Part shown: in pieces, positions 46,508-56,634 of the stretch
Numbering within the stretch: position 1 is the stretch's first letter
Layout: every line of letters begins with the position of its first letter
NCBI GenBank assembly: GCA_034387635.1
Contig: JAOANU010000004.1
Coordinates: 62,001-126,000 of the forward strand
Length of the DNA: 64,000 bases
Reading direction: 5' to 3'
Source: Rhodosporidiobolus odoratus
Taxonomy: Eukaryota > Basidiomycota > Microbotryomycetes > Sporidiobolales > Sporidiobolaceae
The notes under the pieces: generated by a model
What the model was told of the DNA's origin: nothing
The model's database searches: none
Seen by the model: only the letters and a program-made list of their open reading frames with translations
Position numbers and translations under genes: made by a program

Positions 46508-49325
46508 TCAAGAAAACAACTCACTAACGCTCATCCTCCCCTCCATCCTCACACTAGTACTCCCCGCGTCCTCCTCCCCGAGTAAGCGGGAAGACGACGC
46601 CTTCTTCTTGATCACCCGCCCCGTCGGTAGCGCTGTGCGTTTCTGCATTCTTGCTCCGGCTGCTGCAGCGGCTGAAGGCAGAGCAGGCTGTGATTTGGCG
46701 AGAATTGGGGGTAGGAGAGGAGGGTCGTCGGGGAAGTTTACGGTGCGGCTTGGAGGGAATGCGGATACCGAAAGTAGGGAAGGGGAAGGGGAAGGTTCGT
46801 GAACCAAGACGGAAGGGAGTGATGCTGCGGTATTTGATCTAGCGGCGGGGACGGGTGTTGAGGCGGAGAGGGCGTCGTGCATTGCTGGCCGAGAAACGCG
46901 AGATCGAGAAGGTGGGACGGGAGGAGGGAGCATGGCTGAGGAGGTATGAGAAGAGGGTAGGTGGGAGGAAGATGAGGGGACGGCGCGGTACGAGGATAGT
47001 TCGGATTCGAGGGCCGCAATGCGTTGTTCGGCGAAGGAAAGGCTAGACGTCGTTGCCAAGTGTTTCTGCGCGACACAAAGACAGCCATAGGTATGAGTAC
47101 CGAATCTCGTATCGAGACAGGCAGGGCAAGGGAGAACAGGGAAACGGCAACGTACTCTTCGACTTTCCGCCAGTTCCCCTCTCAGCACGGCAACATGCCT
47201 GATCCTCTGCTGGTCATTCTTGTGTCCGACGAGCTCTGCATTCTCGGCCATCAGTTGTCTCGACTCGGCTTCGGCGGCGGAGGAGAGTCGGGCGAGGTGG
47301 TCGATTTCGCGGGCTTGGAGAGAGGTTTGGGAAAGGAGAGGGCTGAGGCGGTCGAGCTCGGTGGTCAGGCTGCAACGCGTACATTCATCAGTCAATACAA
47401 GCTCCTCGGGATCACGAGTGGTGCGCGGACCGGAAAAAGGGTCTGAGGACGTACGCGGCATTCTCGCTCTGAAGCGCACTCTCACTTGCCCGAGTCTGCG
47501 CTAGCAAGCCCACGACCCTCCGCTTTTCCACCCGTTCCTTCTCTGCCTCGGCGACTTTCTGTTGAGAAATCCGTTGCTGTTCCTCCAACTCACCCTCCAG
47601 CCTTCCCGTTTCGTCCATCAAGCGTTGTTGCAGGTCGGCGATATCGTGCTCGAAGCCGGCGATGTCTTCGGTCGCGGAGGTGAAAGCGGTCTCAGAAGCA
47701 GCGAGGGCGGATTCGAGTCGAGGGATTTCGACGTTGATGGCTTCGTCGAGCCTGAGAGAGGCGGGGAAGAAGCCGTTAGTTCTACCTGAAGAAATGGCGA
47801 GGTCCAACGAGACAGTACGTACTCTCCCTCGGCAACCTCCAACTCGACCTTCAAGTCCTTCCTCTGCTTCTCCCAGCTCTTCCTCCTCCTCTCCCAGACC
47901 TTCTCCCCCATCTCCCACCCTTCTCCCACCAATTCCGCCTCACCCTCCACCTCATGCAATCGATCCACCAACCCCTCAACCTCCCTCCAATCCGCCCTGG
48001 CCCGCTGCCTCCACTCCTTCTCCCCCCTCTCTCCAACAATCAGCTCTCGGTCCCACGCCCACATACTCCTCAATCTCTGTATATCCACTTCTTGCTCCTT
48101 CCTCTGCACTTCAGCGAATTCGAGTTGTGCTTCGAGCCCCTGAGCATATGAAACAAGGGACTCAACCTGCGCCAATCGATCCGCCAGTTGACGTTCCAGT
48201 TTGGCATTCGCAAACTCGGACAACCTGAGCTCGGCGAGACGAGCTAGACGAGCTTCCTCTCGCGTCGAGGCGATGATTGCGCTGGCTATTTGAGCTTGTT
48301 CGATCCGGGCTGTCTGTTCCCTCTCTAGCGCAGCGTGAACATTGCAGAGCTCTGCTTCGCGTTTGCTTAGTCGGGTCTCGGTGTCGCATATCTGGGTGGT
48401 GAGAGTCGAGATTTCGGCGTCTTTACGGGCTCGAGAGGCATCGTTTGAGGATTGGAGGTCGGTGAGTTTGGTTTGTAAGAGGGGGAGGGTGGCTTGGTGT
48501 TTGGTCAAGAGGGTTTCGGTCTTGGTGAGGCGGGAGGTGAGGTGACCTATTCGACACCGTTTCAGCTTCATAGAGCTTGGAGAGGGGATTCAGAAGAAAA
48601 GGGTCGACGCACGGATTTCGCTCTTCAATCCAGAGACTTCTTTCGTGCTCTCGACTTTGTCCTTTGCTGCTTCTTCTCGGGCTTTGTCCGCCCTCTCCAG
48701 CTTTGCCTTGAGCTTGGTGACTTCCTTCTCGTGGGATGCAGTGAGGCGGTGGCGAAGGTCTTCCAGCTGTGCGAGGGCGAGGGGAAATGAGCAAGGAAAG
48801 GGCGATCAAGGCGAGATAAGAGCCAGTGGTATGGCGTCGCGTTAGTCTCAAGCACTCGATAGGAAACGAGGATGACGCACCTGCTGCCTGTGCCGTTCCC
48901 TCTCTGCTTGCGAGCTCCCTCCCGATGCCATGGCAGAAACGGCCCTCTTTCTCGGTCCTCCAGCATTCTCCTTATCCTCGGTGACGCCGTACAGTCCGAA
49001 GGTATCTTTCGGTACAAGTGAACGCGTCCGTGAGCTAGCTCAGAACGAAAGTGTGTGGAAGGGAAGGAGCGTACCGGGTTTGTTTGCCTCGACTCGCTGC
49101 TTGAACCTCTCATCTTTGACTACGCCGAGGGCGCCTTTCTTGTAAGCAGCTTCTGGTGAATGGGTGGGTACGTCGTATGCGCCAGGTGGAGGTACGGTAG
49201 AGGGCGCTGTTCAGGAAGGGTTGTTGATTGATCGGCGGGAAGGGAGGGTAAGCTTGCAGAGCAAAGCGGAGGGGTTGCGAGATGAGCGTACGTGGCTCAT
49301 TGAATCGTTTGCCCTTGGCAAACAT
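46508..49325 (-). CDS. Coiled-coil protein with HMMR/RHAMM-like N-terminus (745 aa)
   Basis: Exons 49325-49292, 49206-49075, 49005-48881, 48766-48613, 48546-47823, 47751-47455, 47369-47156 and 47065-46508 close in phase. The first 60 residues carry the hyaluronan-mediated-motility-receptor N-terminal pattern: KRFNEP, STVPPPGAYDV, then DERFKQ. In animals this precedes a long coiled coil that binds microtubules and spindle poles. Here residues about 90-600 are almost continuous coiled coil (LKAKLERADKAREE, LHEVEGEAELVGEGWEM, LESALAASETAF). The tail is Ser/Pro-rich and ends MEGRMSVSELFS. A cytoskeletal or spindle role is inferred from the family. Extracellular hyaluronan binding is not implied in a fungus. 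Confidence 0.78.
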
Positions 49326-49523
49326 GGTACACGGGATCTGGTCAGCGATTCGTAGTGGATCCTGAGGGGAAACAGAAGCGCGACTTTGAACGCGACGTTG
49401 GAACCATCTTGGACTTGTCACACCGCTGTTCAGGTTGATCGTACGCTACTTCGAGACCACACTAGACGCCGTATACACGAGCTTGACTTCCACCTCGAAT
49501 CGCAATTGCCCCCGTTGCCCCTG
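49326..49523. promoter_or_regulatory. Short divergent promoter
   Basis: Only 198 bases separate the ATGs of the coiled-coil protein and the OB-fold candidate, so the two are likely controlled from one shared region. Confidence 0.5.
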
Positions 49524-52500
49524 ATGGCATACAACGCCGGAGGAGCACTCTCGCCTTGGCTCACTCGCCTGTTCCTCACCGAACGCACAACCGACGGACC
49601 CACTCTGCGTTCGAACGTCATCAACGAGACCAAGCGCGCACAACTGATTCGAGTAAGCTGTCTTTCTCACAACCCGTACTCCCCCACCTCAAGTTGACCT
49701 TGGCACACCCAGGCAACCGGTATCACCCACGACGATGGGCAAGAGCTCGTCTGGACAGAGATGAGCGACGGCGAGTACTGGATCGACTGCTGCATCCCAA
49801 AAAAGGTCGTCGACGCGTTCGAAGCGTTCGTCCACTGTTCTCTTTTTCCAGTTCATCGATGCTTGAGTCGTCCCTCTCCATTTCGCCGAGTTCAGCTTCG
49901 TGCATCCTATGTCCAGAAAGGCTGATACCTGGGCCTTGAGCAGGAAGAAAGCTTTACCCCTCGGCGCCCTCTCACTCGACAAAGCCATCCTCCGCCTCTC
50001 CAACCTCTCCTTCATCCTCGCCCGCCCTCTTCTTCCAGACCACCGCTCCCCTTCAAAACGCGCTTCTCGTCGTACCTTGAAGGAGAGAGGCTTGTGCCTC
50101 AAGGTGGGCGAGATGAGCTATTTCGGCAAAGGCGATGGGAGGGTTTGGGCCATGGATGGGAGTGGACGAGTGGGAAAGTTTAGGAAGGAGAGTGGGGTGG
50201 AGGTTATGAGGTGGATTGGGATCGTCGAAGGCAAGGTGGAGGGTGACGGACAGGCAGGGGTACAGGAAAAGGTCATGTATGCTGACGAGGTGCGTCTTTT
50301 CGTATATCGCTCCTCATCGTCACGCTCATCTCGAGACAGCGCAGCTGCCGTCTATGCCACCCTTACCACGTACGACTGTCCTCGCTGCCCGTACCAACAA
50401 CCTTCCTTTGCCGCCTTTCGCCTCTTCCGACGCCAAACCCCCAAACACGGCTGCTCGCACTCGCGACTCGGGAAATGCCACCTCCACCACCCTGAATGGC
50501 TTCTTAGCCGCGAATCCCTACACCGCGGCTACATCTTCCACCAGCGGAACGGTACCCCCTCAACCTCGGGTTCGAGCAACGATCGATTGGTCCCTCGCCC
50601 CGCCTTACGCACCCAGCGCAGAGCGAGAGAAGGTGAAGAAGCGGATAGCGCAGGAGAAGGGGAAGGCGGTCGTTGCCAACACAAGCGGAGTGAAGGAGAA
50701 GCGGAAGGGACAAAAACTACAAGTGCAAGGGCAACCAGCTGGATCTGCTGCGCTCAAGGCCGTACCGCCACGGAAGCGGCGAGAGACGGATTGGAACGAA
50801 GCACCGCCGGCACAGTCCACTTCCGATCGAAGGCAGACCCGTGCAGCGCCCACAGCTCGACCAGCTTTACCTGTGCCTACCGTACAGCCCTCGACCACGC
50901 ATCACCGTACCCTCCGCTCTCGGTCTCGTCAACCCTCGGCTGGTCCTGCCGCACCCGCACCAGCGGTCCCGTCCTCTCCACCTCCTTCGTCCGCTGCGCC
51001 TCCCCTTCGCGATGCACTTCCTGCCCCGCCTCCTCGTCAGCCCCTTCGCTATGCCGATGAGGAGGAAGAGGAGGCACAGGAAGAGGACGAGTCGATGAGT
51101 CAAGGTCCGGAGGTGCCACATACGAGTGAGGCGGAGAATGGGGATGAGGATGGAGAAGAGGAGGGGGAAGACAGGGATGTGACCATGGCGGAGGTGGAGA
51201 AGGGAGGGGAGGTGGACCAGCTCGACGAAGACTTGGTTGATGAAGATGGGGAAGGCGAAGGCGACTACGATACCTCACTCGAAGAAGACGCCGCCGTCGC
51301 CGCCCTCCTCGGTACTCAAACCCAACCTTCCCAATCTCGACCGCAAAGGCAACCTCATCCAACCCCCTCAACCCTTCCTCCTTCCTCTTCCTACGCCTCA
51401 TCCTCGACTGCTTCGTCGGCCGGTTCGACCGTTGCGGCTGCACTCCTTTTGCGTCCTGCGAGTCTACCTCAGGTGGATTTGACATCCTCGTTTCGACGGC
51501 TACCGTCTTCTGTTTCGCATGTCAGCGCTCCTCGGCAGACGTCGAGTATCTCTGGCAGTCAGTCGCAAGAGCAAGAGCAGGGACAGGGGCGAAAGAGCCG
51601 TTCTCAACCTCATCTTCGGACTGCAGCTCGACACCCAGCTCAACCTCAAGAAAAAGACGACCTCTTCTCCCAGACCTCGACCGCCTCTTTCTCCAACTCT
51701 ATATCTATCGTCAACATCTCGAACGCACTCACCCTACCATCCGCTTCTCAGCCTTCCCAAGCTGCATCAGGCTCAGGTGGCGAAGAAGAAGATACACCTA
51801 AACCGTCCGTAACCAATCCTTCTGCCCTTACCACCACCACCACCGCACCCGTTATCCACCCAACAGGGCAATCCTCCCTAACCTCGGTATCTACTATAAC
51901 TCACCCTCAACCCTTCCCCACTTTTCCCGCCTCCGAGTCGCAACGACCGCTAGTAACCCCTTCAGCTTCATTGCGGAGAATTGAAGAAGAAGGAGAAGAA
52001 ACGCAACCGAGGACGGGTAATGCCCTCCGAGATCGACGGCGACCGAGGGCTTCGCTCGAGGCGGTTCGGAGGGGCGTCGAGGTCGAGAGGGAGAGGACGA
52101 GGAGCGCGAGTATCGCTGCCTCGCCGGTAATACGACGGCAGCCTGGAGAAGAAGCTGTGCACGATAATGAGGAAGAAAGCTCGCGAGCGGTGGGTCGCGA
52201 GGCGGAAGGGCGGGTTTCTCCAGCAGTCTGGGGTGGAGAGGCGGAGCAAAGGTTTCAGGAAGCTGGTGAGGAAGGTGAGGAGAAGAAGGAGAAGAGGGGG
52301 GAGAGACGACCACGAGACGGAATCGAAGATGAGTCGAACACTCCCCTTCCTCCTGCGCCTCATCCTGTCGCGGTTATAGTGGACGAGGCGCCGACCCAGC
52401 TATCAGCAAATCCTCAAGGAACAACAGCAAACGATCCTTATGCCCTTCCTACCATTCTCGCGCTCTTCACTGCGGCTCGACTGGACCGGAGACGAGCGAT

Positions 52501-52642
52501 TACGGGGGAGGAGGAAGGGGGAGCGCGAGGGACGAAGAGACGCAGAGAGATGGGAGAGTGGCCGCAATATCTTGAGAGGTGGGAGCGGTGGCAGGAGTGG
52601 AAAAGGGGCGGAGCGGCAGAGGAGGGGGAACTTGTAGCTTAG
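49524..52642 (+). CDS. Candidate TPP1/Tpz1/Est3-like OB-fold protein with long disordered tail (961 aa)
   Basis: Exons 49524-49652, 49713-49825, 49944-50289 and 50345-52642 close in phase. The first ~195 residues look like one small folded domain: ALSPWLTRLFL, ATGITHDDGQELVWTEMSD, GEYWIDCCIPKKVVDAF, LSLDKAILRLSNLSFIL and ERGLCLKVGEMSYFG. A leading P-W-L/I helix, a strand with SDG…W-I-D-C and later hydrophobic strands resemble the telomeric TPP1/Est3 OB fold that links POT1 and telomerase. The match is by pattern only. The remaining ~760 residues are Ser/Pro/Gln/Glu-rich and disordered, with acidic blocks and short basic motifs (TLRSRSRQPS, KRRREMGEWPQYLERWERW) near the end. If not shelterin, it is an unrecognised OB-like nuclear protein. 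Confidence 0.55.
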
Positions 52643-52829
52643 GTTACTTATCCCGACTTGACGCACGTAGATCTAGCTTTTGGCCTCGTTCTTCTCTTCT
52701 TGCCGCTCTTGCATCTCTTGAGGAGAGAAAAATCAGGACATCCGCGATGCGGAGGAAGGTACAATTCCAGATGCAAAGGGAAAGTGGGTATAGACAGCAA
52801 GAGGTATATAGATCAGGCTACAAACGGCA

Positions 52830-53591
52830 CTAGTGATTCGGATCTTGCACGACAATCTGGGAGCCGGAGAACAGGACAGTCAGCAGAAACTGGGGGAAAC
52901 GACCGGGGAGAAAGGCTCACAAGAATGTACTGTTCGTCTGCAAGTGGTTCAGGAGGTCAGCGCCGCCAACAATCGGAGATGAGACGGGCTCACCTGGTGT
53001 AATCATGAGTTCGTGCTTCTTTGTCCGGATCCGCAAGAATCGCAAGCCATCCTGCGCGTCATGGCAACGTCAAACTGAAACCCTGTTCTCTCCCCGTCAT
53101 CCTGCGAACAAAGTGGCACACGTACCGTCTCCTTCCCTTCCAAGCCATCAATCTCGCCACCAACGCTCTCTACGATCCTCACGGCCGCCTTTGCATACCT
53201 CCTCGCCATCTCGCTATTCCTGACCACTTCCTTCTCTCCATCTACCTTACCTTCGTCCTCTGACTTCCCTTCTTCGCGTACGTCGTCGTTGTCTCGGGTC
53301 ACTGCTGCTGAAGGAGGGAGAGCGAAGAGGGTACCGGCGGATCGGAGGATGAGACCGGCTGGGCGGGAGAGAATCAGGACGCCTTGGACGTCTGCGGGAA
53401 GATGACCGGTCAGTCGTGTCCATTAGCTGAACCGGACGGAGTAAAGGCGTACGCTTGTGGGAGGACAAGCGAGAAAGAGTGGCTTCGACCTCGGGAGGAG
53501 CGACAGCGGGTTGAGCGGAGGTCGACTGAGGGGGAGCAAACGGTCAGCTCGAAGATACGCACGAAGCCTCTCTCGGCTGCGTGCGCACCAT
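52830..53591 (-). CDS. Roadblock/LC7-type dynein light chain
   Basis: Predicted 147-residue light chain of cytoplasmic dynein, or of a roadblock regulator complex. Exons 53591-53589 (the ATG alone), 53525-53453, 53391-53126, 53051-52994, 52937-52921 (17 bases) and 52856-52830 close in phase. Roadblock landmarks are VEATLSRLSSH, HVQGVLILSRPAGLILRS, YAKAAVRIVESV, LRFLRIRTKKHELMITP, DEQYIL and the end IVVQDPNH. An acidic insert of about 30 residues (RDNDDVREEGKSEDEG) sits between the first strand pair and the helix, longer than in animal Dynlrb. The ATG-only first exon is chosen because any later start would remove the first helix and the nearby in-frame alternatives are closed. Confidence 0.88.
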
Positions 53592-54041
53592 CCTAAGGGT
53601 TCAAAAGCGAGTCGAGTGCCGTGAGAAGCGGACACAACTCAAGTTGGCCGGCGACTTGGATTGGTACCGACTGCGGTCCATCCTCGGGCTATAGTGCCGC
53701 TTAGACTGCAGTGCAGATGTCGACGTGCTTGATGCTTTCCGCTGATCTGCCCTCGCGCCATTCAGACTCATACTCTCTTCTCCTCGAGTCGCTCGCGCCG
53801 CTCTGCCCAGTCGAGCATACCAAGCCTTGGAATGCACGCAAGCGGGCTCATTACCCTTAACGGTGGCTCAAAAGCTCCTGCGGTGCGATTGCCCCTCTGC
53901 TGAGCGAGATCCGCGCACCTCGGGTCTTTCTTCTTCTTCCTCGCCTGCCTTCTCTCTCTTTTTCATCAGTAACGCCTCGTTTGACCTAGTGAGCCCTTCT
54001 TTGCAACCTAGCAGCAACCCTGACCTCCGACCTTGGCAGAG
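53592..54041. promoter_or_regulatory. Divergent promoter between the roadblock and zinc-finger genes
   Basis: 450 bases between two outward-facing starts. The plus side ends in a pyrimidine-rich leader (ttcttcttcctcg near 53929). No further gene is seen. Confidence 0.45.
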
Positions 54042-54512
54042 ATGGCTCCCTCTGCTGAGAACCCTACCTCAGTCCCTCCCGTGACTTCCGCCGAGCAAGC
54101 GACTCACCACCACGAGGCCCACACCGTCGAGCTTCCCGCACCCACAGACCCCGAGACCCGTCAGCCAAGGAGTGTGTGTCCGGCTTGTAGTGCGGTCATG
54201 GCGGACCCGACTGCGTTGGAGAGGCACATGGTGAGCCTCGTTCCTTACCTTGACTGTCTTGAGGCTCGGAAGGGGGACTTGCTGACCTTGCCCTATCTTT
54301 TCTTGCCTCAACACGTACCTTGCCTACAAAGACTGCGCATCATCACCCCAAACCCCTAACTCGCCTCAACCGCGCTGTATCGAAGTCGAAGGGTGCGTCC
54401 TCCTGCCTGCCTATCGACTTGCCGCTCTGACAAGTTCGTTTGTCACTCACGTGCAGTCGTTCGTGCCCTTCACTGGCCTTTCAAGTCAAGGCCAGCGCAT
54501 GCGACGACCTAA
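54042..54512 (+). CDS. Small single C2H2-finger protein (101 aa)
   Basis: Exons 54042-54230, 54332-54392 and 54457-54512 are in phase (306 nt). The N-terminal 50 residues are Ala/Pro/Thr/His-rich (MAPSAENPTSVPPVTSAEQ). One textbook C-x2-C-x12-H-x3-H finger follows: CPACSAVMADPTALERHM, completed after the intron by TAHHH. The finger is therefore split by an intron just before its second His. The C-terminus is basic (LTRLNRAVSKSK, LHWPFKSRPAHATT). A single finger suggests nucleic-acid, protein or simple zinc binding. The family is not recognised. Confidence 0.6.
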
Positions 54513-55120
54513 AGCAGGGCAGATGAGGTGGAAGAGGAATGGGAGAAACAGCTGAGAAGGTTGAAAAAAGATCGGAGGCTCGCCTTGGCAGGGAAGTGGT
54601 TGCTTGAAGCTCACTGTACTGGTTCTGCGTGTTACGTGACTTGCTAACTACGGCAGTCAGCACCGAGATCAAGATGTCAGGGCCAGCTGCTAGCTGTTCT
54701 TCTCTCGCTTCGGCTCCGCTTTTTTCGTCATCAATGCATCACGGCTGAACTGTAGGCGTTTTGTTTCGCTGGTCCCTTGCAAAAGAGTTGACTCCACACT
54801 TGGAGTCGCGCGTGCATTACAAAGCCTCGCGTAAAGGCGACAAGAGATCTTGACAGCCGCAGCTCAGCTTCATTCCTTTCCTTTCAGGCTGTCTCCACTT
54901 TCCGCCAGCCTGCTGATCTCGACGTCTGTACGTTCCTTCACACCTTTCGTGCAGGCTCCTTCCGCTCGCGGATCCCAGCCAAACGACGGGCGCAGTTGCT
55001 GACTCCCCACCTCGGACCCGCGTAGCACCCACCTCGCATACCCGAAGGAAAGCTTTTGCGCAATCGACCCCATCTGGCATCCCTAGAAGGCTTCGCTTCA
55101 CCCTAGCACCTGATTCAGCA
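54513..55120. other. Intergenic region carrying repeat copy 2
   Basis: Between two plus-strand genes. It holds the 3' UTR of the zinc-finger gene and the promoter of the next. The dispersed repeat occupies 54924-55044, ending 77 bases before the next ATG. Nothing else is recognised. Confidence 0.5.
54924..55044 (+). repeat. Dispersed repeat, copy 2 (121 bp)
   Basis: Partner of the copy at 45252-45372. The core ctcgcggatcccagccaaac and the following cgacgggcgca are unchanged. It lies directly upstream of the gene at 55121, in the same orientation as that gene, whereas copy 1 is opposite to its neighbour. Confidence 0.85.
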
Positions 55121-55968
55121 ATGTCAAACGCTTTCTGGTCCCCTTTCAGCCTCCCCGCCATAGACCCAGCCGACGGTCGCCTCGCTCGTCAGCGCGACAC
55201 TTCCATAGCTCGCCACATGCTCCCTCATCTCGACTACTGGCCGCAAGGTCAAGAGCCGCAGAAGAAGAACAAGATGAAGAAGAAGGAGCGGAGGGAGCAG
55301 GAAATCAGGGAGGACAGGGAGAGGGCGGTAGCGTTTGCGAATGGCGGGATTGACGGAGAAAGGGAAGGTAGCATGGCCAGTGAGATGGAATTGCAGTACG
55401 AGGCTGGGGAGGAGGTGCTCCCGCCCCGCTACGACACCCTTTTCCCCAATTCTTCACCGCCGATTTCCCTGTCCACCGTTTTTGGCGAGACCATTCCTCC
55501 TCACTCCCGCCGCCAAAGCCAACTCGGCCCTTCCTCCCCCGTCTCTTTCCCTGCCAGTAACTCGACTTCGACCCAACCCCCCGATCGCAGAGCCTCGACC
55601 TCGTCTCGCTTCTCGCAGGACTCGGGGTACGCCTCGCTGCTCAGTCGCGATAGGTCGAGCGAAGCCTCGTGCGATGGGACTCACGGCGGCAGTACGACGG
55701 CGGAAGGCTTGGAATCGCAGGCCAGGGCGAGGGGAATGTGGAGAAAGATTGCGAAGGCGTTCAAGGCGGATCCGCAGGGTGCGTCCTCTTCCCTTGCTGC
55801 CTTCGTCGGCTCCTCGCCTGAATGACGACCTGCTTGTGCTGCACAGGCTCGGCTCCTTCGTCCGCCTATTCCCACCAACCCCATCCCCCTACCACCGTCG
55901 TGTCAACCTGGCAAAGATACTCCGACCTCGCCGAAAGCGGGCATTCCGCCTATCCGGCTTACTTCTGA
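55121..55968 (+). CDS. Hypothetical Ser/charged-rich protein (259 aa)
   Basis: Two exons, 55121-55778 and 55847-55968, separated by a clear GTGCGT…CACAG intron. The N-terminus looks somewhat ordered (MSNAFWSPFSLPAIDPADG, HMLPHLDYWPQGQEP), then a basic/acidic helix (KKKERREQEIREDRERAV). A disordered region follows with a PPRY motif (VLPPRYDTL, similar to a PPxY WW-ligand) and RRxS-like sites. A short helix MWRKIAKAFKAD closes exon 1. The tail is Pro/Tyr-rich, ending YPAYF. The PPRY site, if used, could recruit a Nedd4/Rsp5-type ligase or another WW protein; this is inference. The family is not recognised. Confidence 0.6.
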
Positions 55969-56634
55969 TGCTGCGTAAGGCGGCCTCTAAGGGATATCGT
56001 AAGCTGTCCGTGTACAGGGACGAGCGAAGCGGTGGGAAAGCAGGCTTTGTTGGTCTCAAGGGGAGAAGGGGGTAGCGAGGGAGAAAGGGCGAGTAAGACC
56101 GCCATGTAATCCAGTAAAAGCTTCGCACCCATATTCCTAAGTTGCTGCGACGACTGTGTGAGTGTCTATAGTGTCGTGGGTGTCCCACAAGCCCGGCCTA
56201 TCGTTCCCCCCTCGCTTGTCGATGGTTCGCTCAACAAAGAGACAGCTCCAGTCGATACGGCCGTACGGCGAGGAGAGGTGGGCGGATCGGTGCTGATAGT
56301 ACTCGGTAAGCTCCGAGCGGTCTCCAGCAGCCGTTATAGGGAGCATGAGAAGTATGAAAGCGGCCAAAAGCGAACGCTGCTCCTCTGCCTCATCCACCTC
56401 GTCGGACTGACGTCGAAACGCTTGATACGCTACGCGGGCAAAAGTTGTACACTCAGAAGAAGTCTTTCTCCCGAGCACCCCAAGTGTGGCTCTGGCGACG
56501 AGGTTTGCGCTTTTCTCGCTCAGCGGGATCGAGTAAAGCTTGGAGACGGACAGAAGGTGCGGAGCTTGTTTTCCGCGCCACCCAGTCCTCTGAATACTGA
56601 TGCTAGGACGGCTCACAGCTCGGGAGCGACCGTC
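55969..56634. promoter_or_regulatory. Upstream region of the EZH2-like gene
   Basis: 666 bases. The EZH2 frame stays open upstream of the chosen ATG back to about 56160 without another ATG, so an upstream coding exon cannot be excluded. A minus-strand frame (about 56137-56800) is also open but shows no convincing start or splice sites. No gene is called. Confidence 0.4.
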
